A DNA stretch of 53,140 nucleotides from Rhodobacter sp. Har01 (GTDB lineage: Bacteria > Pseudomonadota > Alphaproteobacteria > Rhodobacterales > Rhodobacteraceae), in assembly GCF_020564565.1 (NCBI RefSeq), contig NZ_JAJCTD010000010.1, forward strand, positions 1 to 53,140, read 5' to 3'. The notes beneath the pieces were generated by a model. It did no database searches. It was not told the DNA's origin and saw only the letters and a list, made by a program, of their open reading frames with translations. Below are positions 24,142 to 32,132 of the stretch, piece after piece. A program made the translations under genes and the position numbers. Within the stretch, counting starts at the first letter, position 1, and every line of letters begins with the position of its first letter.

Positions 24142-26433
24142 ATGTCTGACCGCGATCAGGTGGTAAGCGACCTGCTGGCCCAGGCCGGGATCGCCAGAGA
24201 TGTCGGGCTGCCGGTCTGGAGCGATATCCGCAAGGCGCTGTTCGGGGCCCGGCTTGACCGCTGGATCGACACCTTCCGGGCGCTGGCGCAGGCCACGCCC
24301 GATCGGCCGCGCACCGCGCTGGACCTGGCCCGGGTGACCCCCCGCATCGCGCGCAGCCTGGGGCCGGACGCAGCGCTTGATCTGGCCCAGGCGGTTGCCG
24401 AAGTTGCGCATCGCGCCGGCGGGCCGGCCGCGGCGGGCCTGATCTCGCACGCGCCGCGCGCGGCAACGCTCTTGGGCGACGCCGATGGCTTCCAAGTCTG
24501 GCTGGCCTCGCTGGGTGAACTGGCCGGGGCGGCGCCGGACGTGATCCGGTCGGTCATGGTGCGGACCGACACGCTGCTCACGCAGCTTGATGCCCGCGGG
24601 TTTCGCAGCTTTGTGGCCGCGGGCCTGGCCCTGAGCGATGCCGCGGCCCGCGCGGCGCATTTCGCGCTGGCCGACCCCGACCTGCTGGCCAGCTATCGGC
24701 ATCAGGCGGGCGGTGTGCGGCTGCAGACCATGGAACGGCGGCTGAAGGCGCTGGTCGTGGGGCTGTGGGGTGTGGAGCCGGTGCTGCGGTCGGCCGCGGC
24801 CACCCGCGCCCTGCACGTTGCGCGGCGGGCCAGCTTCGACGGCACCCTGATCCGCCTGCCCGAGACCTTTGCCGGGTACTCGGACAGCGATGCCGAGGCG
24901 CTGTTCAAGGCCGCGGTCGCCCATATCGGGGCCCACCTGGCCTTTACCCGCGAGAAATTCCCCGTGAAAACCCTGAAGCCGCTTCAGGTCGCGCTGGTGT
25001 CGCTGGTCGAGGATGCGCGGGTCGAAGCGCTGGCCGCGCGGCAATACCCCGGTCTGTTGCGGCTTTGGCGGCGGTTCCACATCGCAGGCGAAGCCGATGC
25101 GCCCGCCGGGCCGAACCTGGCAGAGCCGCTTCTGGCCCGGCTTGCCCGGGCGTTGATCGACCCGGACTTCGCCGACGACAATCCCTGGATCGCCAAGGCC
25201 CGGCGGCTGTTCGCCGAGGCTGGCCCTGATTACTCCGACCCCGAACAGATCCGGCGGATCGGGATGCTCTTGGGCAACGACCTGGGCCAGATGCGGGTTC
25301 AGTTCAATGCCAAGACCCATGTCGTCCAGCCGCCCTATCGCGACGACAACCTTGGCATCTGGGATTTCGGCCCGCCCCCGCCGGACGCCGATGACACCGT
25401 GCAGACGGTGCTCGACTCGGTCCGGATCGAGCGGGCCGAGACCCCCGACCAGCCGCACGACCGCGAGCGCGAAGAGCCCGACCCCGGGGGGGCCGATCGC
25501 GTGGGGCGCTTGAAGGCGGTTGCCGCCGAAGACGGCGTGCCGGTAGCGCGCTACCCGGAATGGGACTATCTGGCCGGCGAGGTGCGCCGCGACTGGACCA
25601 CCGTGGTCGAACACGAGCCACCGCTGGCCCCGGCGGCGATCATCGACCGCATCCTGGCCGAGCATGCCGATGCCGAGCGGCGCATCGCGGCGCTGGTCCG
25701 GCAGGCGCGGGTCAGCCGGCCGGCCCGCCAGCGCCGTCAGCCCGACGGTGACCGGCTGGACCTCAACGCCGCGGTCGGCGTGGCCATCGACCTTCGCGCC
25801 GGTCTTTCGCCCGACCACCGCGTCTATGAGACAATGGCCCTGATGCATCGCGACATGTCGGTGCTGCTGCTGCTGGACATCTCGGAATCGACCAAGGATA
25901 CGATCCGCGGCGGCGCGGTTTCGGTGTTTTCCCTTGAGCGGACGGCGACCGCGCTGCTGGCGCAGGCCATGGCCGGCGTCGGCGATCCGTTTGCGATCCA
26001 CGCCTTCTGCTCGAACGGGCGCAACGACGTTCGCTACTTCCGCATCAAGGATTTCGGCCGCCCCTACGATGCCGGCGCAAGGCGGCGGCTGGCCGGTCTG
26101 AGGCCGGGGTTTTCAACCCGTCTGGGCGCCGCCCTGCGCCACGCGGGGGCCGAGATCGCCGGGCAATCGACCTACCGGCGGCTGATCCTTGTGGTGACCG
26201 ACGGCGAGCCGTCCGACATTGACGTCGAGAACCGCCGGCACCTGGCCGAAGATGCGCGCAAGGCCGTGCACGAGCTTGGCCAGCAGGGGATCGACGTCTT
26301 CTGCGTCGCGCTGACGGGCAGCGGCGAGGCGTTCCTGGGGCGGATCTTCGGGCGGCGCAATGCCGTGCAGATCGCGAATGTCGAGACGCTGCCGATGAAG
26401 CTGCCGATGCTGTATTTCCGCCTGACCGCATGA
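24142..26433 (+). CDS. VWA-domain protein, CbbO/NorD-like partner of the AAA+ ATPase
   Basis: 763 residues. A long, mostly helical N-terminal region is followed by an acidic, proline-rich linker (about 415-450) and a C-terminal von Willebrand A domain. The domain's MIDAS motif is in LLLDISESTKD (DxSxS) and its later metal-site region is VTDGEPSDIDVENR. It lies 18 bp after the ATPase. In CbbO and NorD this domain grips the target enzyme while the AAA+ ring acts. Its location in an amide operon suggests the amidase as target; this is inference. Confidence 0.88.
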   Translation: MSDRDQVVSDLLAQAGIARDVGLPVWSDIRKALFGARLDRWIDTFRALAQATPDRPRTALDLARVTPRIARSLGPDAALDLAQAVAEVAHRAGGPAAAGLISHAPRAATLLGDADGFQVWLASLGELAGAAPDVIRSVMVRTDTLLTQLDARGFRSFVAAGLALSDAAARAAHFALADPDLLASYRHQAGGVRLQTMERRLKALVVGLWGVEPVLRSAAATRALHVARRASFDGTLIRLPETFAGYSDSDAEALFKAAVAHIGAHLAFTREKFPVKTLKPLQVALVSLVEDARVEALAARQYPGLLRLWRRFHIAGEADAPAGPNLAEPLLARLARALIDPDFADDNPWIAKARRLFAEAGPDYSDPEQIRRIGMLLGNDLGQMRVQFNAKTHVVQPPYRDDNLGIWDFGPPPPDADDTVQTVLDSVRIERAETPDQPHDREREEPDPGGADRVGRLKAVAAEDGVPVARYPEWDYLAGEVRRDWTTVVEHEPPLAPAAIIDRILAEHADAERRIAALVRQARVSRPARQRRQPDGDRLDLNAAVGVAIDLRAGLSPDHRVYETMALMHRDMSVLLLLDISESTKDTIRGGAVSVFSLERTATALLAQAMAGVGDPFAIHAFCSNGRNDVRYFRIKDFGRPYDAGARRRLAGLRPGFSTRLGAALRHAGAEIAGQSTYRRLILVVTDGEPSDIDVENRRHLAEDARKAVHELGQQGIDVFCVALTGSGEAFLGRIFGRRNAVQIANVETLPMKLPMLYFRLTA

Positions 26434-26458
26434 TGTGCGCCGGGCGCCCGCCATCACC

Positions 26459-27433
26459 ATGACGATGCGGCTGTCCAGGACCGGGTTGGCCGAGGGCGGC
26501 AGTGCACCGGGGCTGTGGCTGGCCGAGTTCATCGACAGCACGCTGCGCGGAGTCGGCCAGGTGATGTTGCAGAACAACGCCTATACCGGTCTGGTCTTCG
26601 TGCTCGGGGTGTTCTGCAATTCCACCGTCGCCGGCGTTGCCGTTCTGGCCGGCAGCATGGCCAGCACCCTGGCCGCCATGATCCTGGGCGCCGAGCGCGC
26701 CCTGGTGCGCGCGGGCCTCTTCGGCTTCAACGGCGCACTTGTCGCCGTCGCGCTGGTGGCCTTCCTGCGGCCGGAACCTCTGAGCTGGCTTTGCATCCTG
26801 CTTGCGGCGGCCTTTTCGACGGTGGTCTTCGCGGCCTTGCTTGCGCTGCTGGACACCTGGAAGCTGCCGCCTCTTACCGCACCCTTCGTATTTGTCACCC
26901 TGAGCTTTGTTCTGGCATCCAGGCACCTGAGCCAACTGCCACCGGAAGAGCTGCTTGCCGCTGCGGTAGTGCCCGATGTGACGGCACTTTCCGCTTCGAT
27001 GCTGGCGGAGGGTGTCCTCAATGGCTTCGCCCAGGTATTTCTCCAGGAAAGTCCGGTCACCGGCGCCGTCTTCGCCTTCGGCCTGCTGATCGGGTCGAAG
27101 CGCGCCTTTGCCGCCGGGATCGCGGGCTCCCTGATCGGGTTGCTCGTGGCATGGGGGTTGGGGGCGTCGATCCCAGCGTTGCAGTCGGGTCTGTTTGGAT
27201 ACAACGGTGTGCTCGTTGCCATCGGGTTCGGCAGCACCTTGTGCCCTTGGTCCAGGAACCACCTGGCCCACGTCCTCGCCCCAAGCATCGCAACGCCCCT
27301 TGTCTACGCGGTGATTGCCACGGCATTGGAGCCAATGGGTCTGCCCGCCCTGACATTGCCCTTCGTGCTGGTCACATGGCTCTTCCTTCTCGCCTGCAAG
27401 CCCTTGCCGCGTCTGCGCGCGCGGCAAGAATGA
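26459..27433 (+). CDS. Urea transporter, UT family channel
   Basis: About 324 residues, hydrophobic, with the internal duplication of UT channels. The two pore-lining repeats carry GLFGFNGALVAVAL and GLFGYNGVLVAIGF, and each is followed by the signature L-P-x-x-T-x-P-F (LPPLTAPF, LPALTLPF). ATG 26459 is chosen; GTG 26435, two bases after the VWA stop, is possible. UT proteins conduct urea passively. In this operon it may admit small amides or urea. No urease genes are in the window. Confidence 0.88.
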   Translation: MTMRLSRTGLAEGGSAPGLWLAEFIDSTLRGVGQVMLQNNAYTGLVFVLGVFCNSTVAGVAVLAGSMASTLAAMILGAERALVRAGLFGFNGALVAVALVAFLRPEPLSWLCILLAAAFSTVVFAALLALLDTWKLPPLTAPFVFVTLSFVLASRHLSQLPPEELLAAAVVPDVTALSASMLAEGVLNGFAQVFLQESPVTGAVFAFGLLIGSKRAFAAGIAGSLIGLLVAWGLGASIPALQSGLFGYNGVLVAIGFGSTLCPWSRNHLAHVLAPSIATPLVYAVIATALEPMGLPALTLPFVLVTWLFLLACKPLPRLRARQE

Positions 27434-27797
27434 CGCCGCAGCGAAAGGTACTCCTTCCGGCCATGATGATGTGACAGCCACAGCGCCGGAATGAATACAG
27501 GCAATGACCAGGCACGTCCGGCAACGCTTTCCTCAGTCAGGATGCGCGCCCAGGGCAGCAGGCGCGGCTCCTGGAACATGATGCGAGTGCCGGCAGGGCC
27601 ATCGGCAGCCGCGTCACGCCAGACCTCACCGCCATCCGGTTGGTCCGACTGGGCGGCCATCGCCTCGTATCTGATCAGCCTTTACCGCAGCCTCGCCGTG
27701 CCATCGCCCGACGCGCTGGCGGTTCTGGATGATGTCGAGATCGGAAAGTTCCATGATTGTGCCAACACATACCTGAAGTGACCCCATCCCCGCGGGC
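27434..27797. other. Degenerate stretch with an ABC-ATPase scrap
   Basis: 364 bp without an intact gene. On the minus strand, 27508-27591 encodes GTRIMFQEPRLLPWARILTE, which matches the Q-loop region of SsuB/TauB-type ATPases (FQEPRLLPW). Nothing of Walker A, the signature or Walker B remains. The rest is unrecognised. It sits just before the truncated 5' end of the desulfurase, so a deletion or rearrangement junction probably lies here. Confidence 0.45.
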
Positions 27798-28148
27798 GTG
27801 CCCGACCCGGTGGCGCTGGCGCAGTTGGCCACGCAGTTCTTCGCGGCCCTGCCGGGCGCGGCCGCCTTGCCTTCGAACCCGCTCCGGCAAGACCCGCTGC
27901 CGGGCGGGTTGAACCTGGGGCCCTTTGCCAAGGGGCCTGCGCTGCCGGGGGAGTTGTTGCCGGGCGGCAACCTGGCCCCGACCTCGCCGCATTCCGCTTT
28001 GGATGCGGTGGCCTCGGCGCTGGCTCTGTTGCCGAAGTCTGCGGCAGTGAACGGATTGCCCGACCTGGCGTCGCTGGCGGCCCCGGCGCTGAACGGTCGC
28101 TTCGGCGGCCACGCGCTGGGCGTTCCGGCGCCCGCGGCGCTGCCCTAG
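27798..28148 (+). pseudogene. Encapsulin-targeting N-terminal domain of a family 2A cysteine desulfurase, cut by TAG
   Basis: GTG 27798 opens VPDPVALAQLATQFFAALPG, followed by about 95 residues rich in Pro, Ala, Gly and Leu (PLPGGLNLGPFAKGPALPGE). This is how the disordered cargo-loading domain of family 2A encapsulin desulfurases looks. The frame continues upstream four codons to a stop, so the native start is probably lost. At 28146-28148 a TAG interrupts the frame. After it the same frame runs through REAEYSFLV into the catalytic domain. No encapsulin shell gene is in the window. Confidence 0.65.
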
Positions 28149-28223
28149 ACGTCCGGGCCGCCCTCGTTCCATCTCGATACGGGCCGCGAGGCGGAGTACT
28201 CCTTTCTTGTCGCGCGTGTTGCG

Positions 28224-29449
28224 GTGTCCGCTCCCACGCCGGGTCTGGATGTCAAAGCAATCCGCCGCGACTTTCCGATCCTGCGCGAGCGGGTGAACGG
28301 GCGGCCGCTGGCCTGGTTCGACAATGCCGCCACCACGCAAAAGCCGCAGGCGGTGATCGATCGGCTGGTTCGGTTCTACGAACACGAGAACTCGAACATC
28401 CACCGCGCCGCGCATGAACTGGCGGCGCGGGCGACCGATGCCTACGAGGCCGCGCGCGAAAAGGTACGAGGCTTCCTGGGCGCCGCCTCGGCCGAGGAGA
28501 TCCTCTTCGTTCGGGGTGCCACGGAAGGCATCAACCTCGTCGCCAACACCTGGGGCGAGGCGAATATCGGCGAAGGCGACGAGATCATCATCTCGCATCT
28601 GGAGCATCACGCCAACAGCGTGCCCTGGCAGATACTGGCCGCCCGCAAGGGGGCAAAGCTGCGGGTGATCCCGGTGGACGAGACCGGGCAGGTGATCCTG
28701 TCCGAGTATCGCGCGCTGCTGGGTCCGCGGACCAAACTGGTCGCGGTCACGCAGGTGGCGAACGCGTTGGGCACCGTGGTTCCGGTGCATGAGATCGTCG
28801 CTTTCTCCAAGGCGGCGGGGGCGGTGACTCTGGTCGACGGCGCCCAATCGGTCAGCCACCTGCGGGTGAACGTGCAGGCGATCGGCACCGATTTCTTCGT
28901 CTTCTCGGGGCACAAGGTGTTCGGCCCCACCGGGATTGGCGCCCTCTACGGCCGCAAGGAGGTGCTGGAGCGGATTCCGCCCTGGCAAGGCGGCGGCAAC
29001 ATGATCCAGAACGTGACCTTCGAACGCTCGCTCTACCAGCCGCCCCCCGCGAAGTTCGAGGCCGGCACCGGCAACATCGCGGACGCGGCGGGGCTGGGGG
29101 CGGCGCTGGACTATGTGCAGGCGCTGGGGTTGGAACGCATCGCCGCCTACGAGCACCAGCTTCTGGCCTATGCCATCGACCGTTTGGCGCCGATCAAAGG
29201 CGTGCGGATCATCGGAACGGCGCCCGAGAAGGCCAGCGTTCTGTCCTTCGTGCTGGCGGGGCATACCCCCGAAGCGGTGGGCCGGGCGCTGAACGAAGAG
29301 GGCATCGTGGTGCGGTCGGGTCACCATTGCGCGCAACCGATCCTGCGGCGGTTTGGGGTGGAAGCCACGGTGCGGGCCTCGCTGGCCTTCTGCAACACCT
29401 GCGAGGAGGTCGACCGGTTCATCGAAGTCATCCGCCGGCTTGCCCGGGC
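28224..29449 (+). pseudogene. SufS-like cysteine desulfurase catalytic domain, interrupted gene
   Basis: About 409 residues of complete class V PLP fold: DNAATTQKPQAVIDRL, SHLEHHANSVPWQ, DGAQSVSHLRV, the PLP lysine in FVFSGHKVFGPTG, and the catalytic Cys in SGHHCAQPILRRFG. Homology ends near 29449, but no stop follows. The frame stays open to 30057-30059, running antisense through the two minus-strand genes, so the 3' end is damaged. The 5' domain is separated by TAG at 28146. GTG 28224 lacks a convincing ribosome site, so untargeted enzyme might be made poorly or not at all. Its job would be sulfur release from cysteine, inside encapsulin shells in relatives. Confidence 0.75.
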
Positions 29450-29516
29450 GTGCCTGCGGCCCGCTTCCGGCAGGAGCGCGGGCCGTCTTCACGTTCACCT
29501 GGGGCCTGTCCTGCGG

Positions 29517-29675
29517 TCAGTCCGGCAGGATCGGCGAGATCGGGATCACGGCCCGGAACGGCACGTCCCTTGGGGTGGCGATCAGGCTGATGGTCGCCAG
29601 CCAGGCGACCAGAAACAGCACCAGGCTGGCGTATTCGGACTTTCCCGGCCGGGACGAGCGGAACAGGCGGTGCAT
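29517..29675 (-). CDS. Small single-helix membrane protein, unknown function
   Basis: 52 residues with a basic N-terminus (MHRLFRSSRPGKSEYA) and one transmembrane helix (SLVLFLVAWLATISLIA). The ATG shares one base with the hydrolase stop (TGATG), so it is probably translationally coupled to that gene. A GC hairpin (GGCCCGC / GCGGGCC, about 29457-29484) follows. No family recognised. Confidence 0.5.
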   Translation of the reverse strand: MHRLFRSSRPGKSEYASLVLFLVAWLATISLIATPRDVPFRAVIPISPILPD

Positions 29676-30247
29676 CAGAGAATTCTCCGGAAGACAGGAT
29701 CGGGCCTGGCAGGGGCGGGGGGGAGGGTGCGCAACATCAGGTCGTCACGCAGGGACTTTCCCAGGGGCCAGGGGCCGAAGCCCGAGGCGACGTTGATGTG
29801 CCCGGCCCGGCCGAGGTCGACGAGGCCGGCGCCCCATGCGTGGGCCAGGGCGCGGGTACGGTCCAGGGTCATCCAGGGGTCGTTCCGACTGCCGACCACG
29901 AAGGCGGGGACGTCGAGCGTCCGTTCGGGAATGGGGCCGAAGTGGCCGACGCGGTCATTGCCGCGGGTTTCGGCAGGGGCGACCAGCAGGGCTGCGCGCA
30001 CCTTTGCCTGCGGCCAGCGGACCAGCAGGCGGGCAATCAGCACCGCGCCCAGCGAATGACCGACGAGAACGCTGCCGGGATGAATCAGCACCATCGCGGC
30101 CAGTTCCGCCTCCCAGACCACCGGGTTGGGGCGGCCCGGGTCTGACAGGTCCACCGTCAGCGCGCGGGGGTCGGTCGCGGCCAACCAGTGCTGCCAGTGC
30201 GGCGCGGGCGAGCCGTCGAGGCCGGGAACGATCAGCGTCTTGGTCAT
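29675..30247 (-). CDS. RBBP9/YdeN-family serine alpha/beta hydrolase
   Basis: 190 residues. The nucleophile elbow is GHSLGAV (near residue 65), the acid is in GSRNDPWM and the histidine is in GHINVASGFGPW, giving a complete catalytic triad in the family order. The N-terminus KTLIVPGLDGSPAPHWQHW is typical of RBBP9/YdeN. A C-terminal extension of about 25 residues is unusual. The gene runs antisense to the readthrough tail of the desulfurase frame. The substrate is unknown. Confidence 0.88.
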   Translation of the reverse strand: MTKTLIVPGLDGSPAPHWQHWLAATDPRALTVDLSDPGRPNPVVWEAELAAMVLIHPGSVLVGHSLGAVLIARLLVRWPQAKVRAALLVAPAETRGNDRVGHFGPIPERTLDVPAFVVGSRNDPWMTLDRTRALAHAWGAGLVDLGRAGHINVASGFGPWPLGKSLRDDLMLRTLPPAPARPDPVFRRIL

Positions 30248-30372
30248 GGCGGTGGCCCTTCCTGTCCGGGGCTGTCCGGGGCGGGCCTGGATGCAGGGAA
30301 TACTCTATCAGGAACGTCGTGATTGAGGATTCCAAAGACCGGCCCGGAAAGGGAAGGACGTTCTCCTGCGGC

Positions 30373-30846
30373 TCAGCGGTTGCGGGTGTCGACCGGATAG
30401 GCGGTGGTGAACTTCATCCGCTCCATGGCAAAGTGCGAAGTGACGTTCTTGATCGGCACCGCATCGGTGAGCGCCTTGTAGAGCGCGTCGAAGGCCGCCA
30501 TGTCCAGCACGGCGACGTGCAGCAGATAGTCCATGTCGCCGGCCATGCGGTAGACTTCCATGATGGCGGGCTGGGCGGTCACTGCCTTGGCAAATGCCTC
30601 GCGCCAGTCGGCAGTATGGTCGGGGGCCTCGATGCCGACGAAGACGGTCAAGCCGAAGCCAAGCCTTGCCGGGTCGGCCAGGGCGACGCGACCGGTGAGG
30701 ATGCCCGAGGCTTCCAGCTTCTGGATGCGCTTCCAGCAGGGGGTCTGCGACAGCCCGACCTTGTCGGCGATCTGGGCGACCGGAAGCGTTGCGTCGCGCA
30801 TCAGTTCGGCCACGATCTTACGGTCGATCAGGTCCATCCCGGACAT
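30373..30846 (-). CDS. Lrp/AsnC-family transcriptional regulator
   Basis: 157 residues: an N-terminal helix-turn-helix (LDLIDRK-like opening, VAQIADKVGLSQTPCWKRIQ, KLEASGI) and a C-terminal RAM ligand domain (MEVYRMAGDMDYLLHVAVLD). ATG 30846 is used; ATG 30837 (MDLIDRKIV) is a likely alternative. It is divergent from the Rrf2 gene across a 180-bp AT-rich interval. By context it may sense an amino acid, perhaps linked to cysteine metabolism. Confidence 0.9.
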   Translation of the reverse strand: MSGMDLIDRKIVAELMRDATLPVAQIADKVGLSQTPCWKRIQKLEASGILTGRVALADPARLGFGLTVFVGIEAPDHTADWREAFAKAVTAQPAIMEVYRMAGDMDYLLHVAVLDMAAFDALYKALTDAVPIKNVTSHFAMERMKFTTAYPVDTRNR

Positions 30847-31026
30847 GGCGTTCTCCGTGTTCTACGCCCGAAGACCCAGGCGCGTGGCAAGCATGACAGA
30901 AATGTTCTTTTTGTCTACCGTTCTTATCGTATATTATGTGCGCTCCTGACAACAAAGCACGCAGGGCGGCGGTTTTCCGACAATCCCGACATTGATTCCC
31001 GTGGTTCCGATGATTAGGCTCGCTCA

Positions 31027-31479
31027 ATGATCACGCAGAAGATGAAGTACGCTCTCAAGGCGCTTCTGGCCCTTGCCGACGAGGCGGCCAAGGGTCAGCC
31101 CGAACCGCTGACAATCGAAGAGATCGCTCGCCGGTCGGGCACGCCGAAGCGGTTCCTCGAACACATCCTGCTCGAAGTGCGCAACGCCGGCGTGATCGCG
31201 TCGATCCGGGGGCGGTCCGGAGGGTATGTCCTGATCAAGAAGCCGTCCGAGATCTCGATCTCGGAACTCTTGCGCACCATCGACGGGCCGATCGCACCCT
31301 TGCCCTGCCTGTCGCGGCGCGCCTACCAGCGCTGCGAGGACTGCACCGACGAGGCGACCTGCCGCATCCGCAAGGTCTTTGCCGAGGTGTTCTGGTCGTA
31401 TCTGGTGATCATCGATTCGCTTACTCTGGAAGACATGTTGCGGTCGCATCCCGCGACGGCCCAGATTATCAGCGCATAA
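31027..31479 (+). CDS. Rrf2-family transcriptional regulator
   Basis: 150 residues with the Rrf2 winged helix (KMKYALKALLALADEA, IEEIARRSGTPKRFLEHILL, VRNAGVIASIRGRSGGYVL) and a cysteine cluster C-x9-C-x2-C-x6-C (from CLSRRAYQRCEDC to EATC) resembling the IscR iron-sulfur ligand region. The family includes CymR and IscR, regulators of cysteine and Fe-S metabolism. Placement immediately upstream of sulfate-uptake genes suggests control of sulfur acquisition. Confidence 0.9.
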   Translation: MITQKMKYALKALLALADEAAKGQPEPLTIEEIARRSGTPKRFLEHILLEVRNAGVIASIRGRSGGYVLIKKPSEISISELLRTIDGPIAPLPCLSRRAYQRCEDCTDEATCRIRKVFAEVFWSYLVIIDSLTLEDMLRSHPATAQIISA

Positions 31480-31590
31480 GCCACTGAGTTTCCGAAGTTT
31501 CGCCAGATTGCGTCCGGGCCAGAGGCCGGGGCGGAACGGAGAATTCAATTCTATAATCACGACTGATTTTAGCGATAATATTCCATTGCA

Positions 31591-31617
31591 ATAATCGACC
31601 AAGTCTGTCGATATTAT
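31591..31617. promoter_or_regulatory. Inverted repeat upstream of the sulfate-uptake operon
   Basis: ATAATCGAC, seven bases, then GTCGATATTAT: inverted arms with a two-base bulge, in an AT-rich promoter region. A similar half (TCGTATATTATGTG, 30927-30940) lies upstream of the Rrf2 gene. Candidate Rrf2 binding site, by position and shared text only. Confidence 0.45.
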
Positions 31618-31675
31618 GGTGAAGCACTGCCAACCCAGGCTGATCGAAGCCATCAGAACGCAGAGGATCACGATC

Positions 31676-31840
31676 ATGGCGCAGCTCTCCCTCATCCCTG
31701 GCCGCGAGTTTCCGGCCGCAACGGCCAACCCCCTTTCCATGGATCCGGACTGGTCGCTGCCTTCGGGAACTGCCTGCTGCGCGGTCGTCGTTCTGTCGGG
31801 TCTCGGCTGGGCAGCGGTTCTGCTGACGGTGGCGCTATGA
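31676..31840 (+). CDS. Small membrane protein, unknown, at head of sulfate operon
   Basis: 54 residues: a short polar N-terminus (MAQLSLIPGREFPAATANPL) and one C-terminal transmembrane helix (CCAVVVLSGLGWAAVLLTVA). Its stop overlaps the next start in ATGA. It belongs to the sulfate-uptake operon by spacing. No family recognised; ATG 31616 would add 20 residues with weaker support. Confidence 0.55.
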   Translation: MAQLSLIPGREFPAATANPLSMDPDWSLPSGTACCAVVVLSGLGWAAVLLTVAL

Positions 31841-32037
31841 ATGCCGCCCCGCTGTCGCAGACCTTTGCCGTGCGCCTGGTCGATCGCCGCACCGGCAAGA
31901 CCCACCGCATCAACGGCAGCCCGTTGACGCTGTTCACCCGCGCCCCGGAGGAGGCCGCCCGCGAGTTGCTGCAGAACCGCGATGCCGCGGTCTGGGAGGC
32001 CCGGGTCGAACCGCTTGGCTCGGGGGGCCGCGCATGA
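31837..32037 (+). CDS. Small conserved-looking protein, unknown, sulfate operon
   Basis: 66 residues (FAVRLVDRRTGKTHRINGSP, TLFTRAPEEAARELLQNRD). It overlaps its upstream neighbour by four bases and the following frame by four bases, so it is firmly in the operon. Composition is soluble and mixed alpha/beta. I do not recognise the family. Confidence 0.55.
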   Translation: MNAAPLSQTFAVRLVDRRTGKTHRINGSPLTLFTRAPEEAARELLQNRDAAVWEARVEPLGSGGRA

Positions 32038-32132
32038 CCCCCCGCTTCGATACCCCGCTCACCATCCTGGGCGTGATGCCCTTCCTGCGCCGCGCCGCAA
32101 GCGCCGGGCGCCCCATTTCCAAGGAGATTGAC

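Noticed and set aside
13692..27481. Long open frames opposite the real genes (for example opposite amiC, urtA, the AAA+ ATPase and VWA genes)
   Set aside because: High-GC codon usage opens antisense frames. Their proteins are Arg/His/Gln-rich with no domain text, while the sense frames have clear families.
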